Assembly (NCBI GenBank): GCA_032718475.1
Contig: JAUCBJ010007855.1
Span: 1 to 39,859, forward strand
Direction of reading: 5' to 3'
Length of the DNA: 39,859 bases
Source: Nemertoderma westbladi
Taxonomy: Eukaryota; Xenacoelomorpha; Nemertodermatida; Nemertodermatidae
Translations under genes and position numbers: made by a program
In this document: positions 9,572 to 19,800 of the stretch, in pieces
Position numbering within the stretch: the first letter of the stretch is position 1
Layout: the number at the start of each line of letters is the position of its first letter
Notes under the pieces: model-generated
Told to the model about the DNA's origin: nothing
Seen by the model: only the letters and a program-made list of their open reading frames with translations
Databases searched by the model: none

Positions 9572-11382
9572 TGAACATGGTGTAGGCATATACAGTACTA
9601 TAACTCCCATCCCCATGAACATGGTGTAGGCCTATACAGTACTACTCCCATCCCCATGAACATGGTGTAGGCCTATACAGTACTATAACTCCCATCCCCA
9701 TGAACATGGTGTAGGCCTATACAGTACTACTCCCATCCCCATGAACATGGTGTAGGCCTATAGAATACTATAACTCCCATCCCCATGAACATGGTGTAGG
9801 CCTATAGAATACTATAACTCCCATCCCCATGAACATGGTGTAGGCCTATACAGTACTATAACTCCCATCCCCATGAACATGGTGTAGGCCTATACAGTAC
9901 TACTCCCATCCCCATGAACATGGTGTAGGCCTATACAGTACTATAACTCCCATCCCCATGAACATGGTGTAGGCCTATACAGTACTACTCCCATCCCCAT
10001 GAACATGGTGTAGGCATATACAGTACTATAACTCCCATCCCCATGAACATGGTGTAGGCCTATACAGTACTACTCCCATCCCCATGAACATGGTGTAGGC
10101 CTATACAGTACTATAACTCCCATCCCCATGAACATGGTGTAGGCCTATACAGTACTACTCCCATCCCCATGAACATGGTGTAGGCCTATAGAATACTATA
10201 ACTCCCATCCCCATGAACATGGTGTAGGCCTATAGAATACTATAACTCCCATCCCCATGAACATGGTGTAGGCCTATACAGTACTATAACTCCCATCCCC
10301 ATGAACATGGTGTAGGCCTATACAGTACTACTCCCATCCCCATGAACATGGTGTAGGCATATACAGTACTATAACTCCCATCCCCATGAACATGGTGTAG
10401 GCCTATAGAATACTATAACTCCCATCCCCATGAACATGGTGTAGGCCTATACAGTACTATAACTCCCATCCCCATGAACATGGTGTAGGCCTATAGAATA
10501 CTATAACTCCCATCCCCATGAACATGGTGTAGGCCTATACAGTACTATAACTCCCATCCCCATGAACATGGTGTAGGCCTATACAGTACTATAACTCCCA
10601 TCCCCATGAACATGGTGTAGGCCTATAGAATACTATAACTCCCATCCCCATGAACATGGTGTAGGCCTATACAGTACTATAACTCCCATCCCCATGAACA
10701 TGGTGTAGGCCTATACAGTACTATAACTCCCATCCCCATGAACATGGTGTAGGCCTATAGAATACTATAACTCCCATCCCCATGAACATGGTGTAGGCCT
10801 ATACAGTACTATAACTCCCATCCCCATGAACATGATGTAGGCCTATACAGTACTATAACTCCCATCCCCATGAACGAACATGGTGTAGGCCTATACAGTA
10901 CTATGACTCCCATCCCCATGAACATGGTGTAGGCCTATACAGTACTATAACTCCCATCCCCATGAACATGGTGTAGGCCTATAGAATACTATAACTCCCA
11001 TCCCCATGAACATGGTGTAGGCCTATACAGTACTATAACTCCCATCCCCATGAACATGGTGTAGGCCAATACAGTACTATAACTCCCATCCCCATGAACA
11101 TGGTGTAGGCCTATAGAATACTATAACTCCCATCCCCATGAACATGGTGTAGGCCTATAGAATACTATAACTCCCATCCCCATGAATATGGTGTAGGCCT
11201 ATACAGTACTATAACTCCCATCCCCATGAACATGGTGTAGGCCTATAGAATACTATAACTCCCATCCCCATGAACATGGTGTAGGCCTATACAGTACTAT
11301 AACTCCCATCCCCATGAACATGGTGTAGGCCAATACAGTACTATAACTCCCATCCCCATGAACATGGTGTAGGCCTATACAG
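9572..11382. repeat. 44/41-bp satellite array, main block (about 42 copies)
   Basis: The unit begins GAACATGGTGTAGGCCTATA, continues with a CAGTACTATAACTCCCATCC-type half, and ends CCCAT. It is 44 bp, or 41 bp when an ATA is missing. Variants include CAGTAC versus GAATAC, GGCATATA, GGCCAATA and one 4-bp GAAC duplication near 10873. The order of variants repeats, giving higher-order units. The array is cut at 11382 by a LINE fragment and resumes at 11820. Confidence 0.97.
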
Positions 11383-11416
<34 letters not shown>

Positions 11417-11819
11417 GCCTTATTATTAAAGCTTGTAAAAACAGCTGATGCACATCAGATCGCATATGTAGCAACCACCACCAACAACCAGACAAATATA
11501 CACTGTTAAATTAATACTACAGTTAGTATAGTATATGATACTGCCTGACTGTCCTCCAAACTTGGAGGGTTGTTATCCACAGTCGCCTACGCCGGGTTGC
11601 AGTCGGCATTGCTGTGGATGATCGACTCCACGTCGCACCGAACCGGACGCCGCTTAGCTGATCGACAGCCGCGAAGGCACAGGAGGGCTGACCGCAAAAG
11701 GGCGAAACTCAACCTCCTGCGAACCCAAACAACACACTCTGAATAGCGGACCTCGCGTTTGTCAGCCAGTTTCAACGCGAGACGCTTGATAAACTGTGTG
11801 GCTGACGGTGAAGCTCCTA
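11383..11819 (-). mobile_element. 3' end of a LINE with poly(A), inserted in the satellite
   Basis: A T-run at 11383-11408 is the poly(A) tail of a minus-strand element. The same 13-bp satellite word (TAGGCCTATACAG) borders both sides, at 11370-11382 and 11820-11832, as expected for a target-site duplication. Inside are a short coding end and about 180 bp of 3' untranslated sequence. This element differs from the one at 1289-3218, which has no poly(A). Confidence 0.82.
11587..11819 (-). pseudogene. C-terminal fragment of a retrotransposon polyprotein
   Basis: The minus-strand frame from the insertion edge to the TAG at 11587 gives about 77 codons containing FIKRLALKLADKRE and FALLRSALLCLRG. 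Such endings (tyrosine/serine, then a basic segment, then LRSALLCLRG-like) recur at the C-termini of reverse-transcriptase proteins annotated in marine invertebrate genomes. This is recall and was not searched. The apparent ATG at 11859 lies in the satellite and is not the real start. The fragment is too short to act. Confidence 0.5.
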
Positions 11820-12267
11820 TAGGCCTATACAGTACTATAACTCCCATCCCCATGAACATGGTGTAGGCCTATACAGTACTACTCCCATCCCCATGAACAT
11901 GGTGTAGGCCTATACAGTACTATAACTCCCATCCCCATGAACATGGTGTAGGCCAATACAATACTATAACTCCCATCCCCATGAACATGGTGTAGGCCTA
12001 TACAGTACTATAACTCCCATCCCCATGAACATGGTGTAGGCCTATACAGTACTATAACTCCCATCCCCATGAACATGGTGTAGGCCTATACAGTACTATA
12101 ACTCCCATCCCCATGAACATGGTGTAGGCCAATACAATACTATAACTCCCATCCCCATGAACATGGTGTAGGCCTATACAGTACTATAACTCCCATCCCC
12201 ATGAACATGGTGTAGGCCTATACAGTACTATAACTCCCATCCCCATGAACATGGTGTAGGACTATAC
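11820..12267. repeat. 44-bp satellite array, second block (about 10 copies)
   Basis: This continues the array at 9572-11382 with the same 44-bp units plus one 41-bp unit and GGCCAATACAATAC variants. It ends in a GGACTATAC variant that forms the left TSD of the DNA transposon. Confidence 0.96.
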
Positions 12268-12362
12268 GGGTATATCTTTTGCGTAGAGGTATAGCCTACA
12301 TAGAGGCTTCATGTGTAGCCTACATGTAGATGCACGTGTAGGGTGAATGTAGTTAGGTGTAG
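12268..12362 (+). repeat. Left terminal inverted repeat
   Basis: Pairs with 13818-13919 in reverse complement. It is rich in TGTAGCCTACATG-type sub-palindromes. Confidence 0.85.
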
Positions 12363-13644
12363 TCCCATAGATATTAATGTAATTTATGTGTCAACTTGCA
12401 GTAACGTGATACACGGTCGTCAATCAGGATGTATGGCAATAATCTCTGATCTCCACGGTACAATACGGTACATCAACATGCAGACCTGTCTGCTGTCAGA
12501 CAACAGGTTTTACTGCATACTGCAGTACTGTATAAATATCAAACATCGCGTTCTGATTATACTAAAGTCCCTTACTCGTCATAAATATTATGCCCTAATA
12601 AATTTGAGTATGCTAACGCCATGAAAGGCATCGTTCCATTAGATTAACTCGTTCTGATTTATATGTTTATTGAGTAAGAGTAACCTAAACAATAACAGCC
12701 ATCATCGCGGGGATTATAGTCTACCAGAAACCCTGACCCCCATCTGCCCCTCTTTATCTGTTTATCAACCATACATCCATGGGACTTGAACAGTACTTCA
12801 CCATTGAAATGTTTTGGACGTTTTGTTTTGAAAGTAAAAATATAGAAGTCTGGAAGTTTTGTTTGTTTTAATTTTTCAGGCAGTCACATTCCACCAACCA
12901 GCAACAGTCCCATCCCTTCCCACTATCCCGCGGACCACCACACTGTTTCATTATAAAGTATTCCCATCTCGATGATGGGAATTAATCAGTAATCCGATGG
13001 GATTCAAATCCCATCTCGAAGTAACAGCAAAACAATAACACGAAAGTCAATAGCTTTACAGTTATATTTGATTGCATTGAAAGTTAATAGAAAGAAGAAG
13101 TTAAATTGCATATCCATTAAAATATCATGAAATTGATACGGCAGTTTAGTAGATTAAAACGGCCACAGCAAGATTTATAAAATGAAAAATAAGTAAAATC
13201 AGCACAGCACACAATATTATCAATATAGACATTGAAGACAATTTAATAAACAAATACTATAAAAAAATATCTACTAACAATCAATACATGATTATATAAT
13301 ATATATAATATATATACATCAGCGACTACCATCGCCACTCTGGTTCAATCAGTCAGTCCGGTATCATTGTTAGCGTTTTGTTGAATCACCCACTCATCCT
13401 CAGACCCTCATGGACACCGACGACGAGCTCTAACCCTAACCGTTAGTCGATTCCTCCTTGACTGGAAACATCAGGTTCGGGCCGTTCGGCCCATACAAAG
13501 TCATTAGCCTCCATGCCTGAACCCGCAGAATCATAAGATCTACAGTATGTATCGGTATATCGTTCAGTCGTTTTTTCCTTTGTCAGTACTGTAGTATTGA
13601 TAGGCTCCGTCTCGTGGGTATTCAGGGGACCCCCATTCGACGTA

Positions 13645-13777
13645 TTCGCATCTCCTCCTGGTTGTTTCGGGTACCACCGCCCGCCATATGCGCATCTCTT
13701 CGTGGTTGTTCCGGGTACCACCCCCGTTCGCCGCATTCGCATCTCATCGAGGAAGTTCGGGTCCGGGTACCCCGTGT
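13645..13777. repeat. About 47-bp tandem repeat, three diverged copies, inside the DNA transposon
   Basis: Three units each begin CGCATCTC and carry a GGTTGTT/GAAGTT block followed by CGGGTACC. The tract is GC-rich compared with the rest of the element and lies about 40 bp inside the right inverted repeat. Confidence 0.65.
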
Positions 13778-13817
13778 AGGCCTATTCATTCATCATTGTT
13801 GTTTTTAAAGACCTACC

Positions 13818-13919
13818 TACACCTACCTACATTCACCCTACACGTGCATCTACATGTAGGCTACACATACCTACATGTAGCCTCTATGTAGGCTATACCT
13901 CTACGCAAAAGATATACCC
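13818..13919 (-). repeat. Right terminal inverted repeat
   Basis: Reverse complement of 12268-12362 with a short extra segment near 13862-13880. Confidence 0.85.
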
Positions 13920-13950
13920 GGCCTATACAGTACTACTCCCATCCCCATGC
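13920..13950. repeat. Satellite remnant right of the DNA transposon
   Basis: The partial unit GGCCTATACAGTACTACTCC, followed by the CCATCCCCATG end, is the right-hand continuation of the satellite interrupted at 12267. The original array therefore ended near 13950. Confidence 0.9.
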
Positions 13951-14814
13951 AAGATAAATTGAAACACCTGCCGGATTATAAGTACAGTAGGCCTATAATA
14001 ACTATTAAGTGATGACAAAAAAAGTAGGCTTTTTTTTAAAAAGGCAAGACAAAAAATGTTACTTTTTGCCACCACTTACGTCGTTTTATTTGTTGTAAGT
14101 CTTCTCACTTTTAACTGTGCCTATTTCAGCATACATATTGTCCATCGAAGCTTCTTCCATAGTGAAATACGGGCATTACTACATCTCGGGTACCCATAGT
14201 TTGACCAATTTTTCCATATAAAAAGGCTTTTATCATGAGGTGTTTTTTTTAGAACCAATATTTTACCTTCTGACAGTAGTATGGTATTTTTTCCAAAAAA
14301 TGTTCTAGAAAAAAATGTGTTCTAGAACATAAATATTTATCAAAATTGATAACTAACACTTGTTCTATAAAATTTATAAAAAAAGTAGAAACCTAGCTAT
14401 ATAAAAAAATATAAAATGTGTTCTAGAACAAAAAAAAGTGTTCTAGAACAAAAATATTTATCAAAATTGATAGCTAACACGTGTTCTATAACATTTATAA
14501 CAAAATAAGCAAAAACTAGCGAGTATTAGAAATTATCTATTTAATATATTACCCTACCGGTATTTATTATCTATTTAAATGCAATATTATTATTAATGTC
14601 ATGGAAACATTACTTTTTTTGTTGATATAATAAGTGTTATTTTTTTGTCAAAATGTTTCGACTTTGATTTCGACACCGACAAAAAACAACGACTTCGACA
14701 AAAAAATTGACTTACAACAAATAAATAATATTATAGTATCAGTCATTCAATCAAAAAATAAATGTTTGTACTGTAGGGAAGTAATGAGTTCTTGAAAAGA
14801 TCCACCTAACATTA
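13951..14814. other. AT-rich intergenic sequence with a 121-bp tandem duplication
   Basis: No gene is seen. The block starting TTCTAGAACA at 14320 recurs at 14441 (offset 121 bp) and shares AATATTTATCAAAATTGATA, TAACAC and TGTTCTATAA words. Four TTCTAGAA palindromes occur (14302, 14320, 14421, 14441). This resembles the internal sequence of the macrosatellite spacers downstream. A TTTATT at 14563-14568 reads AATAAA on the minus strand and could be the poly(A) signal of the LITAF-like gene. Confidence 0.6.
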
Positions 14815-15363
14815 TTATAGGCGGCGATAAACTCCCAAGAGAGATCCACAGTTCCTGCAAAGATGGTGGGTGTCCTTGCCGGTAGCGCATTCAGGACAGA
14901 GACACACTAGAGATAAGCAGCAACAGACAGGTAACAATGCTAGGAACATAAGCAAACTGAAGGTGCCGATTTCGTGTTTCGCGTGGGTGATACCGGTCAC
15001 GTTGCAGTTGGGACACGTTGCGTTAAACGGGTAGGCCCCTAATAGACGCTGGGGGTAGTGCAGCATGAGATGGTGGACGTTACCGGAGACAGTAACGGTA
15101 CCAGTGGTACCTGGTTGTTCGGTGATCGGGGCTTCAGGGGGGGCTGGGGTCCCGCCTGTAACGACCTGCGGTGGGACGGAGGTTCGGGCGGAACCTAGGG
15201 ACAGGATCCCAGCCTGTTGGGCGTAGGCAGGAACGGCTGATGGGCGGGGCAGTATCGCCACAGGGGCGTATCCCACTGGGGTCGCGGGCCCATCTGCCTT
15301 AGCAGTCTTTGTGGATACGAGCTGGCCATCCGCGTCGTAAACTTTCTTACTCTTCTTAGGCAT
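14815..15363 (-). CDS. LITAF-domain (LPS-induced TNF-alpha factor-like) membrane protein
   Basis: The 182-residue intronless ORF begins with a basic MPKKSKK segment, followed by a Pro/Ala/Thr-rich, probably disordered stretch (about 27-90). Its C-terminal 70 residues fit the LITAF domain: a first zinc-binding CPNC (117-120), a hydrophobic, Leu/Cys-rich membrane-associating segment (about 133-156), and a second site HLCRNCGSLLGVYRRL (167-182) with CX2C at 169-172. LITAF proteins are monotopic proteins of late endosome and lysosome membranes, anchored by the hydrophobic hairpin between the two cysteine pairs, and take part in endosomal sorting. The PPxY motifs that recruit NEDD4-type ligases in vertebrate LITAF are not seen. 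The start has A at -3 (minus strand AGAGAATGCC). Flanks are AT-rich repeat sequence. It could be a single-exon family member or a retrocopy; the frame is intact. Confidence 0.85.
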   Translation of the reverse strand: MPKKSKKVYDADGQLVSTKTAKADGPATPVGYAPVAILPRPSAVPAYAQQAGILSLGSARTSVPPQVVTGGTPAPPEAPITEQPGTTGTVTVSGNVHHLMLHYPQRLLGAYPFNATCPNCNVTGITHAKHEIGTFSLLMFLALLPVCCCLSLVCLCPECATGKDTHHLCRNCGSLLGVYRRL

Positions 15364-15704
15364 TCTCTAATAAATTGCATCAACTCCTCCCAATTATATA
15401 TTGTGATGTTACAGTACTGTTTACATGTAGGCCTAGAATTCAAATAGATAACTTTATTAAAACAAAAGCAAATGTGAACTAGAAATAATTATTAGTTTCT
15501 GTAAATAGTATAAACACTCAGTTACAGGGCATTACTGTGGCCCCATTTTTTTCACTATCATCACGACAAGATCTCCGGTTATATAAAATTTATATATGTA
15601 TTCAACATATATATAAAAAAAAAAAATATATATATATATATAATATATATATATTCTATTGAATTCTTTGAATATTATTATATATACATATATATATAAG
15701 AAAT
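15364..15704. other. Intergenic sequence ending in an AT microsatellite
   Basis: This lies immediately upstream of the LITAF-like gene. There is no clear TATA box at a fitting distance. From about 15585 it becomes an AT dinucleotide and A-run tract with dense self-complementarity. Confidence 0.55.
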
Positions 15705-15746
15705 ATATATTATATATTTATTTATTTGATATATATTTAACATATA
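15705..15746. repeat. 42-bp direct repeat, left of foldback copy A
   Basis: Matches 16671-16712 with one G/C difference. It abuts the inverted-repeat end exactly. Confidence 0.85.
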
Positions 15747-16670
15747 CACCATGTCCCTGAATATAGTGTGGTAATTCAGTGAAACCCCCCCCCCCCCCCA
15801 AATTTTTCTACAAATCTTAATGAGATTGCATTAAATTTGAAACAGAGATAGTTTCACCTCCCGACCACTGACTGGGTGAGCCAGAATTTTTATTTTTGCT
15901 TTCAATCTTTAGCTACAAGCGTTTAAAAAAATTATCTACGGCGATATTACACCAGTTACACCTCAGTTATTCTTCTACCTTATAGCTGTTTGATGGTACC
16001 AATGGAAAGCTGGTCATGCAACGATTCTAAATATGTAAGACAATTTGAATTTCGTTGAAAAATAGCTGAGCTATGAGCGTTCAAATGTTGCATGGTTTTA
16101 CAACGGCGCGAGACTATTTTATTATATTTAATAAATGAATCATATTCTGGAATCTTTTGTTTATCCAAATACGTAGCTGGGCAACAATGCATTACATCTT
16201 TAATCATACTATTACGTAGCTATTCATACATCATACATTTTAAAAAATGTTCCAGAATATTGTTTATTTATTAAATAGAATAAAATTGCCTCGTGCAGGT
16301 ACAAAACCATGCAACATTTGAACGCTCATATCTCAGCTATTTATCAACGAAATTCTAATTGTGTTACATATTTAGAATCCTTGCATGACCAGCTTTCCAT
16401 ATCATATAAGGTAATAGTATTATATCAGCTATAAGGTAGAAGAATAACTGCGGTGTAACTGGTGTAATATCGCTGGAGACACTTTTTAAACGCTTGTAGC
16501 TAAAGATCGAAAGCAAAAATAAAAATTCTGGCTCACCCAGTCAGTGGTCGGGAGGTGAAACTATCTCTGTTTCAAATTTCATGCAATCTCATTACGATTT
16601 GTAGAAAAATTAAGGGGGGGGGGGGGGGGGGCGTGTCACTGAATTACGACACTATATTCTGGGACATGGC
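15747..16670. mobile_element. Foldback element, copy A (924 bp, arms of about 420 bp)
   Basis: The left arm (from CATGTCCCTGAATATAGTGT, followed by a C-run at 15785-15799) is the reverse complement of the right arm (G-run at 16614-16631, then ACACTATATTCTGGGACATG). Complementarity extends through CACTGACTGGGTGAGCCAGA, the AGCTACAAGCGTTTAAA block and the GAAAGCTGGTCATGCAACGA block towards the centre near 16200. No transposase is present. A diverged relative lies at 37478-38285. The superfamily is unknown; the ends are loosely compatible with a TA-duplicating (Tc1/mariner-type) element. Confidence 0.85.
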
Positions 16671-16712
16671 ATATATTATATATTTATTTATTTCATATAT
16701 ATTTAACATATA
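16671..16712. repeat. 42-bp direct repeat, right of foldback copy A
   Basis: Second copy of the AT-rich segment at 15705-15746. It could be a long target duplication or a pre-existing repeat into which the element inserted. Confidence 0.85.
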
Positions 16713-16851
16713 TTTACATAAATGTTTTTGTATTTTTTGTATTTACAATGTTCTAGAACAAGTCTCCTTGATATTATACCTTAAAATTAACAACAAAATA
16801 ATATGATGCCATAAATTTTTCAAAAATGGGGCCCCAGGCCAGACTAATGCC
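16713..16851. other. Short unique segment before the macrosatellite
   Basis: AT-rich, with one TTCTAGAA palindrome at 16751 and a GGGGCCCC palindrome near 16829, just before the first minisatellite unit. Confidence 0.5.
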
Positions 16852-19800
16852 AGTTCCGTTACTTCCACTAGTTCCGTACTCCTCCCCACTAGTTCCGTAC
16901 TCCCCCCACTAGTTCCGTACTCCTCCCACTAGTTCCGTACTCCTCCCCACTAGTTCCGTACTCCTCCCCACTAATTCCGTACTCCTCCCCACTAGTTCCG
17001 TACTCCTCCCCACTAGTTCCGTACTCCTCCCCACTAGTTCCGTACTCCTCCCCACTAGTTCCGTACTCCTCCCCACTAGTTCCGAACTCCTCCCCACTAG
17101 TTCAGTACTCCTCCCCACTAGTTCCGTACTCCTCCCCACTAGTTCCGTACTCCTCCCACTTGTTCCGTACTCCTCCCCACTAGTTCCGTACTCCTCCCCA
17201 CTAATTCCGTACTCCTCCCCACTAGTTCCGTACTCCTCCCCACTAGTTCCGTCCTCCTCCCCACTAGTTCCGTACTCCTCCCCACTAATTCCGTACTCCT
17301 CCCCACTAGTTCCGTAGTCCTCCCCACTAGTTCCGTCCTCCTCCCCACTAGTTCCGTACTCCTCCCCACTAGTTCCGTACTCCTCCCCACTAGTTCCGTA
17401 CTCCTCCCCACTAATTCCGTACTCCTCCCCACTAGTTCCGTACTCCTCCCCACTAGTTCCGTACTCCTCCCCACTAGTTCCGTACTCCTCCCCACTAGTT
17501 CCGTACTCCTCCCCACTAGTTCCGAACTCCTCCCCACTAGTTCAGTACTCCTCCCCACTAGTTCCGTACTCCTCCCCACTAGTTCCGTACTCCTCCCACT
17601 AGTTCCGCACTCCTCCCCAGTAATTCCGTACTCCTCCCCACTAGTTCCGTACTCCTCCCCACTAGTTCCGTACTCCTCCCCTCTAGTTCCGTACTCCTCC
17701 CCACTAGTTCCGTACTCCTCCCACTTGTTCCGTACTCCTCCCCACTAGTTCCGTACTCCTCCCCACTAATTCCGTACTCCTCCCCACTAGTTCCATACTC
17801 CTCCCCACTAGTTCCGTCCTCCTCCCCACTAGTTCCGTACTCCTCCCCACTAGTTCCGTACTCCTCCCCACTAGTTCCGTACTCCTCCCCACTAGTTCCG
17901 TACTCCTCCCCACTAGTTCCGTCCTCCTCCCCACTAGTTCCGTACTCCTCCCCACTAGTTCCGTACTCCTCCCCACTAGTTCCGTACTCGCCCCCACTAG
18001 TTCGGGACTCCTCCCACTAGTTCCGTACTCCTCCCCACTAATTCCGTACTCCTCCCCACTAGTTCCGTACTCCTCCCCACTAGTTCCGTACTCCTCCCCT
18101 CTTGTTCCGTACTCCTCCCCACTAGTTCCGTACTCCTCCCACTTGTTCCGTACTCCTCCCCACTAGTTCCGTCCTCCTCCCCACTAGTTCCGTACTCCTC
18201 CCCACTAGTTCCGTACTCCTCCCCACTAGTTCCGTACTCCTCCCACTAGTTCCGTACTCCTCCCCACTAATTCCATGCTCCCCCCCACTAATTCTGTACT
18301 CCTCCCCACTAGTTCCGTACTCCTCCCCTCTAGTTCCATACTCCTCCCCACTAGTTCCGTACTCCTCCCACTTGTTCCGTACTCCTCCCCACTAGTTCCG
18401 TCCTCCTCCCCACTAGTTCCGTACTCCTCCCCACTAGTTCCGTACTCCTCCCCACTAGTTCCGTACTCACCCCCACTAGTTCCATACACTTCCCCACTAG
18501 TTCCGTACTCCTCCCCACTAGTTTCGTACTCCTCCCCACTAGTTCCGTACTCCTCCTCACTAGTTCCGTACTCCTCCCCACTACTAGTTCCGTACTCTTC
18601 CCCATTAGTTCCGTACTCCTCCCCACTAGTTCCGTACTCCACCCCAATAGTTCCGTACTCCTCCCCACTAGTTCCGTACTCCTCCCCACTACTAGTTCCG
18701 TACTCTTCCCCATTAGTTCCGTACTCCTCCCCACTAGTTCCGTACTCCACCCCAATAGTTCCGTACTCCTCCCCACTAGTTCCGTACTCCTCCCCACTAG
18801 TTCCGTACTCCTCCCCACTAGTTCCGAACTCCTCCCCACTAGTTCAGTACTCCTCCCCACTAGTTCCGTACTCCTCCCCACTAGTTCCGTACTCCTCCCA
18901 CTAGTTCCGCACTCCTCCCCAGTAATTCCGTACTCCTCCCCACTAGTTCCGTACTCATCCCCACTAGTTCCGTACTCCTCCCCTCTAGTTCCGTACTCCT
19001 CCCCACTAGTTCCGTACTCCTCCCACTTGTTCCGTACTCCTCCCCACTAGTTCCGTACTCCTCCCCACTAATTCCGTACTCCTCCCCACTAGTTCCATAC
19101 TCCTCCCCACTAGTTCCGTCCTCCTCCCCACTAGTTCCGTACTCCTCCCCACTAGTTCCGTACTCCTCCCCACTAGTTCCGTACTCCTCCCCACTAGTTC
19201 CGTACTCCTCCCCACTAGTTCCGTCCTCCTCCCCACTAGTTCCGTACTCCTCCCCACTAGTTCCGTACTCCTCCCCACTAGTTCCGTACTCGCCCCCACT
19301 AGTTCGGGACTCCTCCCACTAGTTCCGTACTCCTCCCCACTAATTCCGTACTCCTCCCCACTAGTTCCGTACTCCTCCCCACTAGTTCCGTACTCCTCCC
19401 CTCTTGTTCCGTACTCCTCCCCACTAGTTCCGTACTCCTCCCACTTGTTCCGTACTCCTCCCCACTAGTTCCGTCCTCCTCCCCACTAGTTCCGTACTCC
19501 TCCCCACTAGTTCCGTACTCCTCCCCACTAGTTCCGTACTCCTCCCACTAGTTCCGTACTCCTCCCCACTAATTCCATGCTCCTCCCCACTAATTCTGTA
19601 CTCCTCCCCACTAGTTCCGTACTCCTCCCCTCTAGTTCCATACTCCTCCCCACTAGTTCCGTACTCCTCCCACTTGTTCCGTACTCCTCCCCACTAGTTC
19701 CGTCCTCCTCCCCACTAGTTCCGTACTCCTCCCCACTAGTTCCGTACTCCTCCCCACTAGTTCCGTACTCCTCCCCACTAGTTCCGTACTCCTCCCCACT

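Larger units (their letters stand above)
12268..13919. mobile_element. Non-autonomous DNA transposon, Mutator-like, 1,652 bp
   Basis: The left end (12268-12362, beginning GGGTATATCTTTTGCGTAGA) is the reverse complement of the right end (13818-13919) apart from a small indel and a few mismatches, giving terminal inverted repeats of about 100 bp. The flanking 9 bases are GGACTATAC at 12259-12267 and GGCCTATAC at 13920-13928. They match at 8 of 9 positions and both derive from the satellite word, so this is a 9-bp target duplication. Long inverted repeats and a 9-bp duplication are the usual signs of Mutator-like elements; the superfamily is inferred. The interior has no transposase. The longest ORF (13443-13742, minus) has no recognisable domain. 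Confidence 0.8.

Noticed and set aside
9572-12267. CRISPR-like array
   Set aside because: Repeats are directly adjacent with no unique spacers, and the sequence is eukaryotic satellite DNA.
12990-13015. tRNA-like B box (GATTCAAATCC) as a SINE or tRNA gene
   Set aside because: No A box at the right distance and no cloverleaf. The segment is a simple hairpin (GATGGGAT...ATCCCATC).
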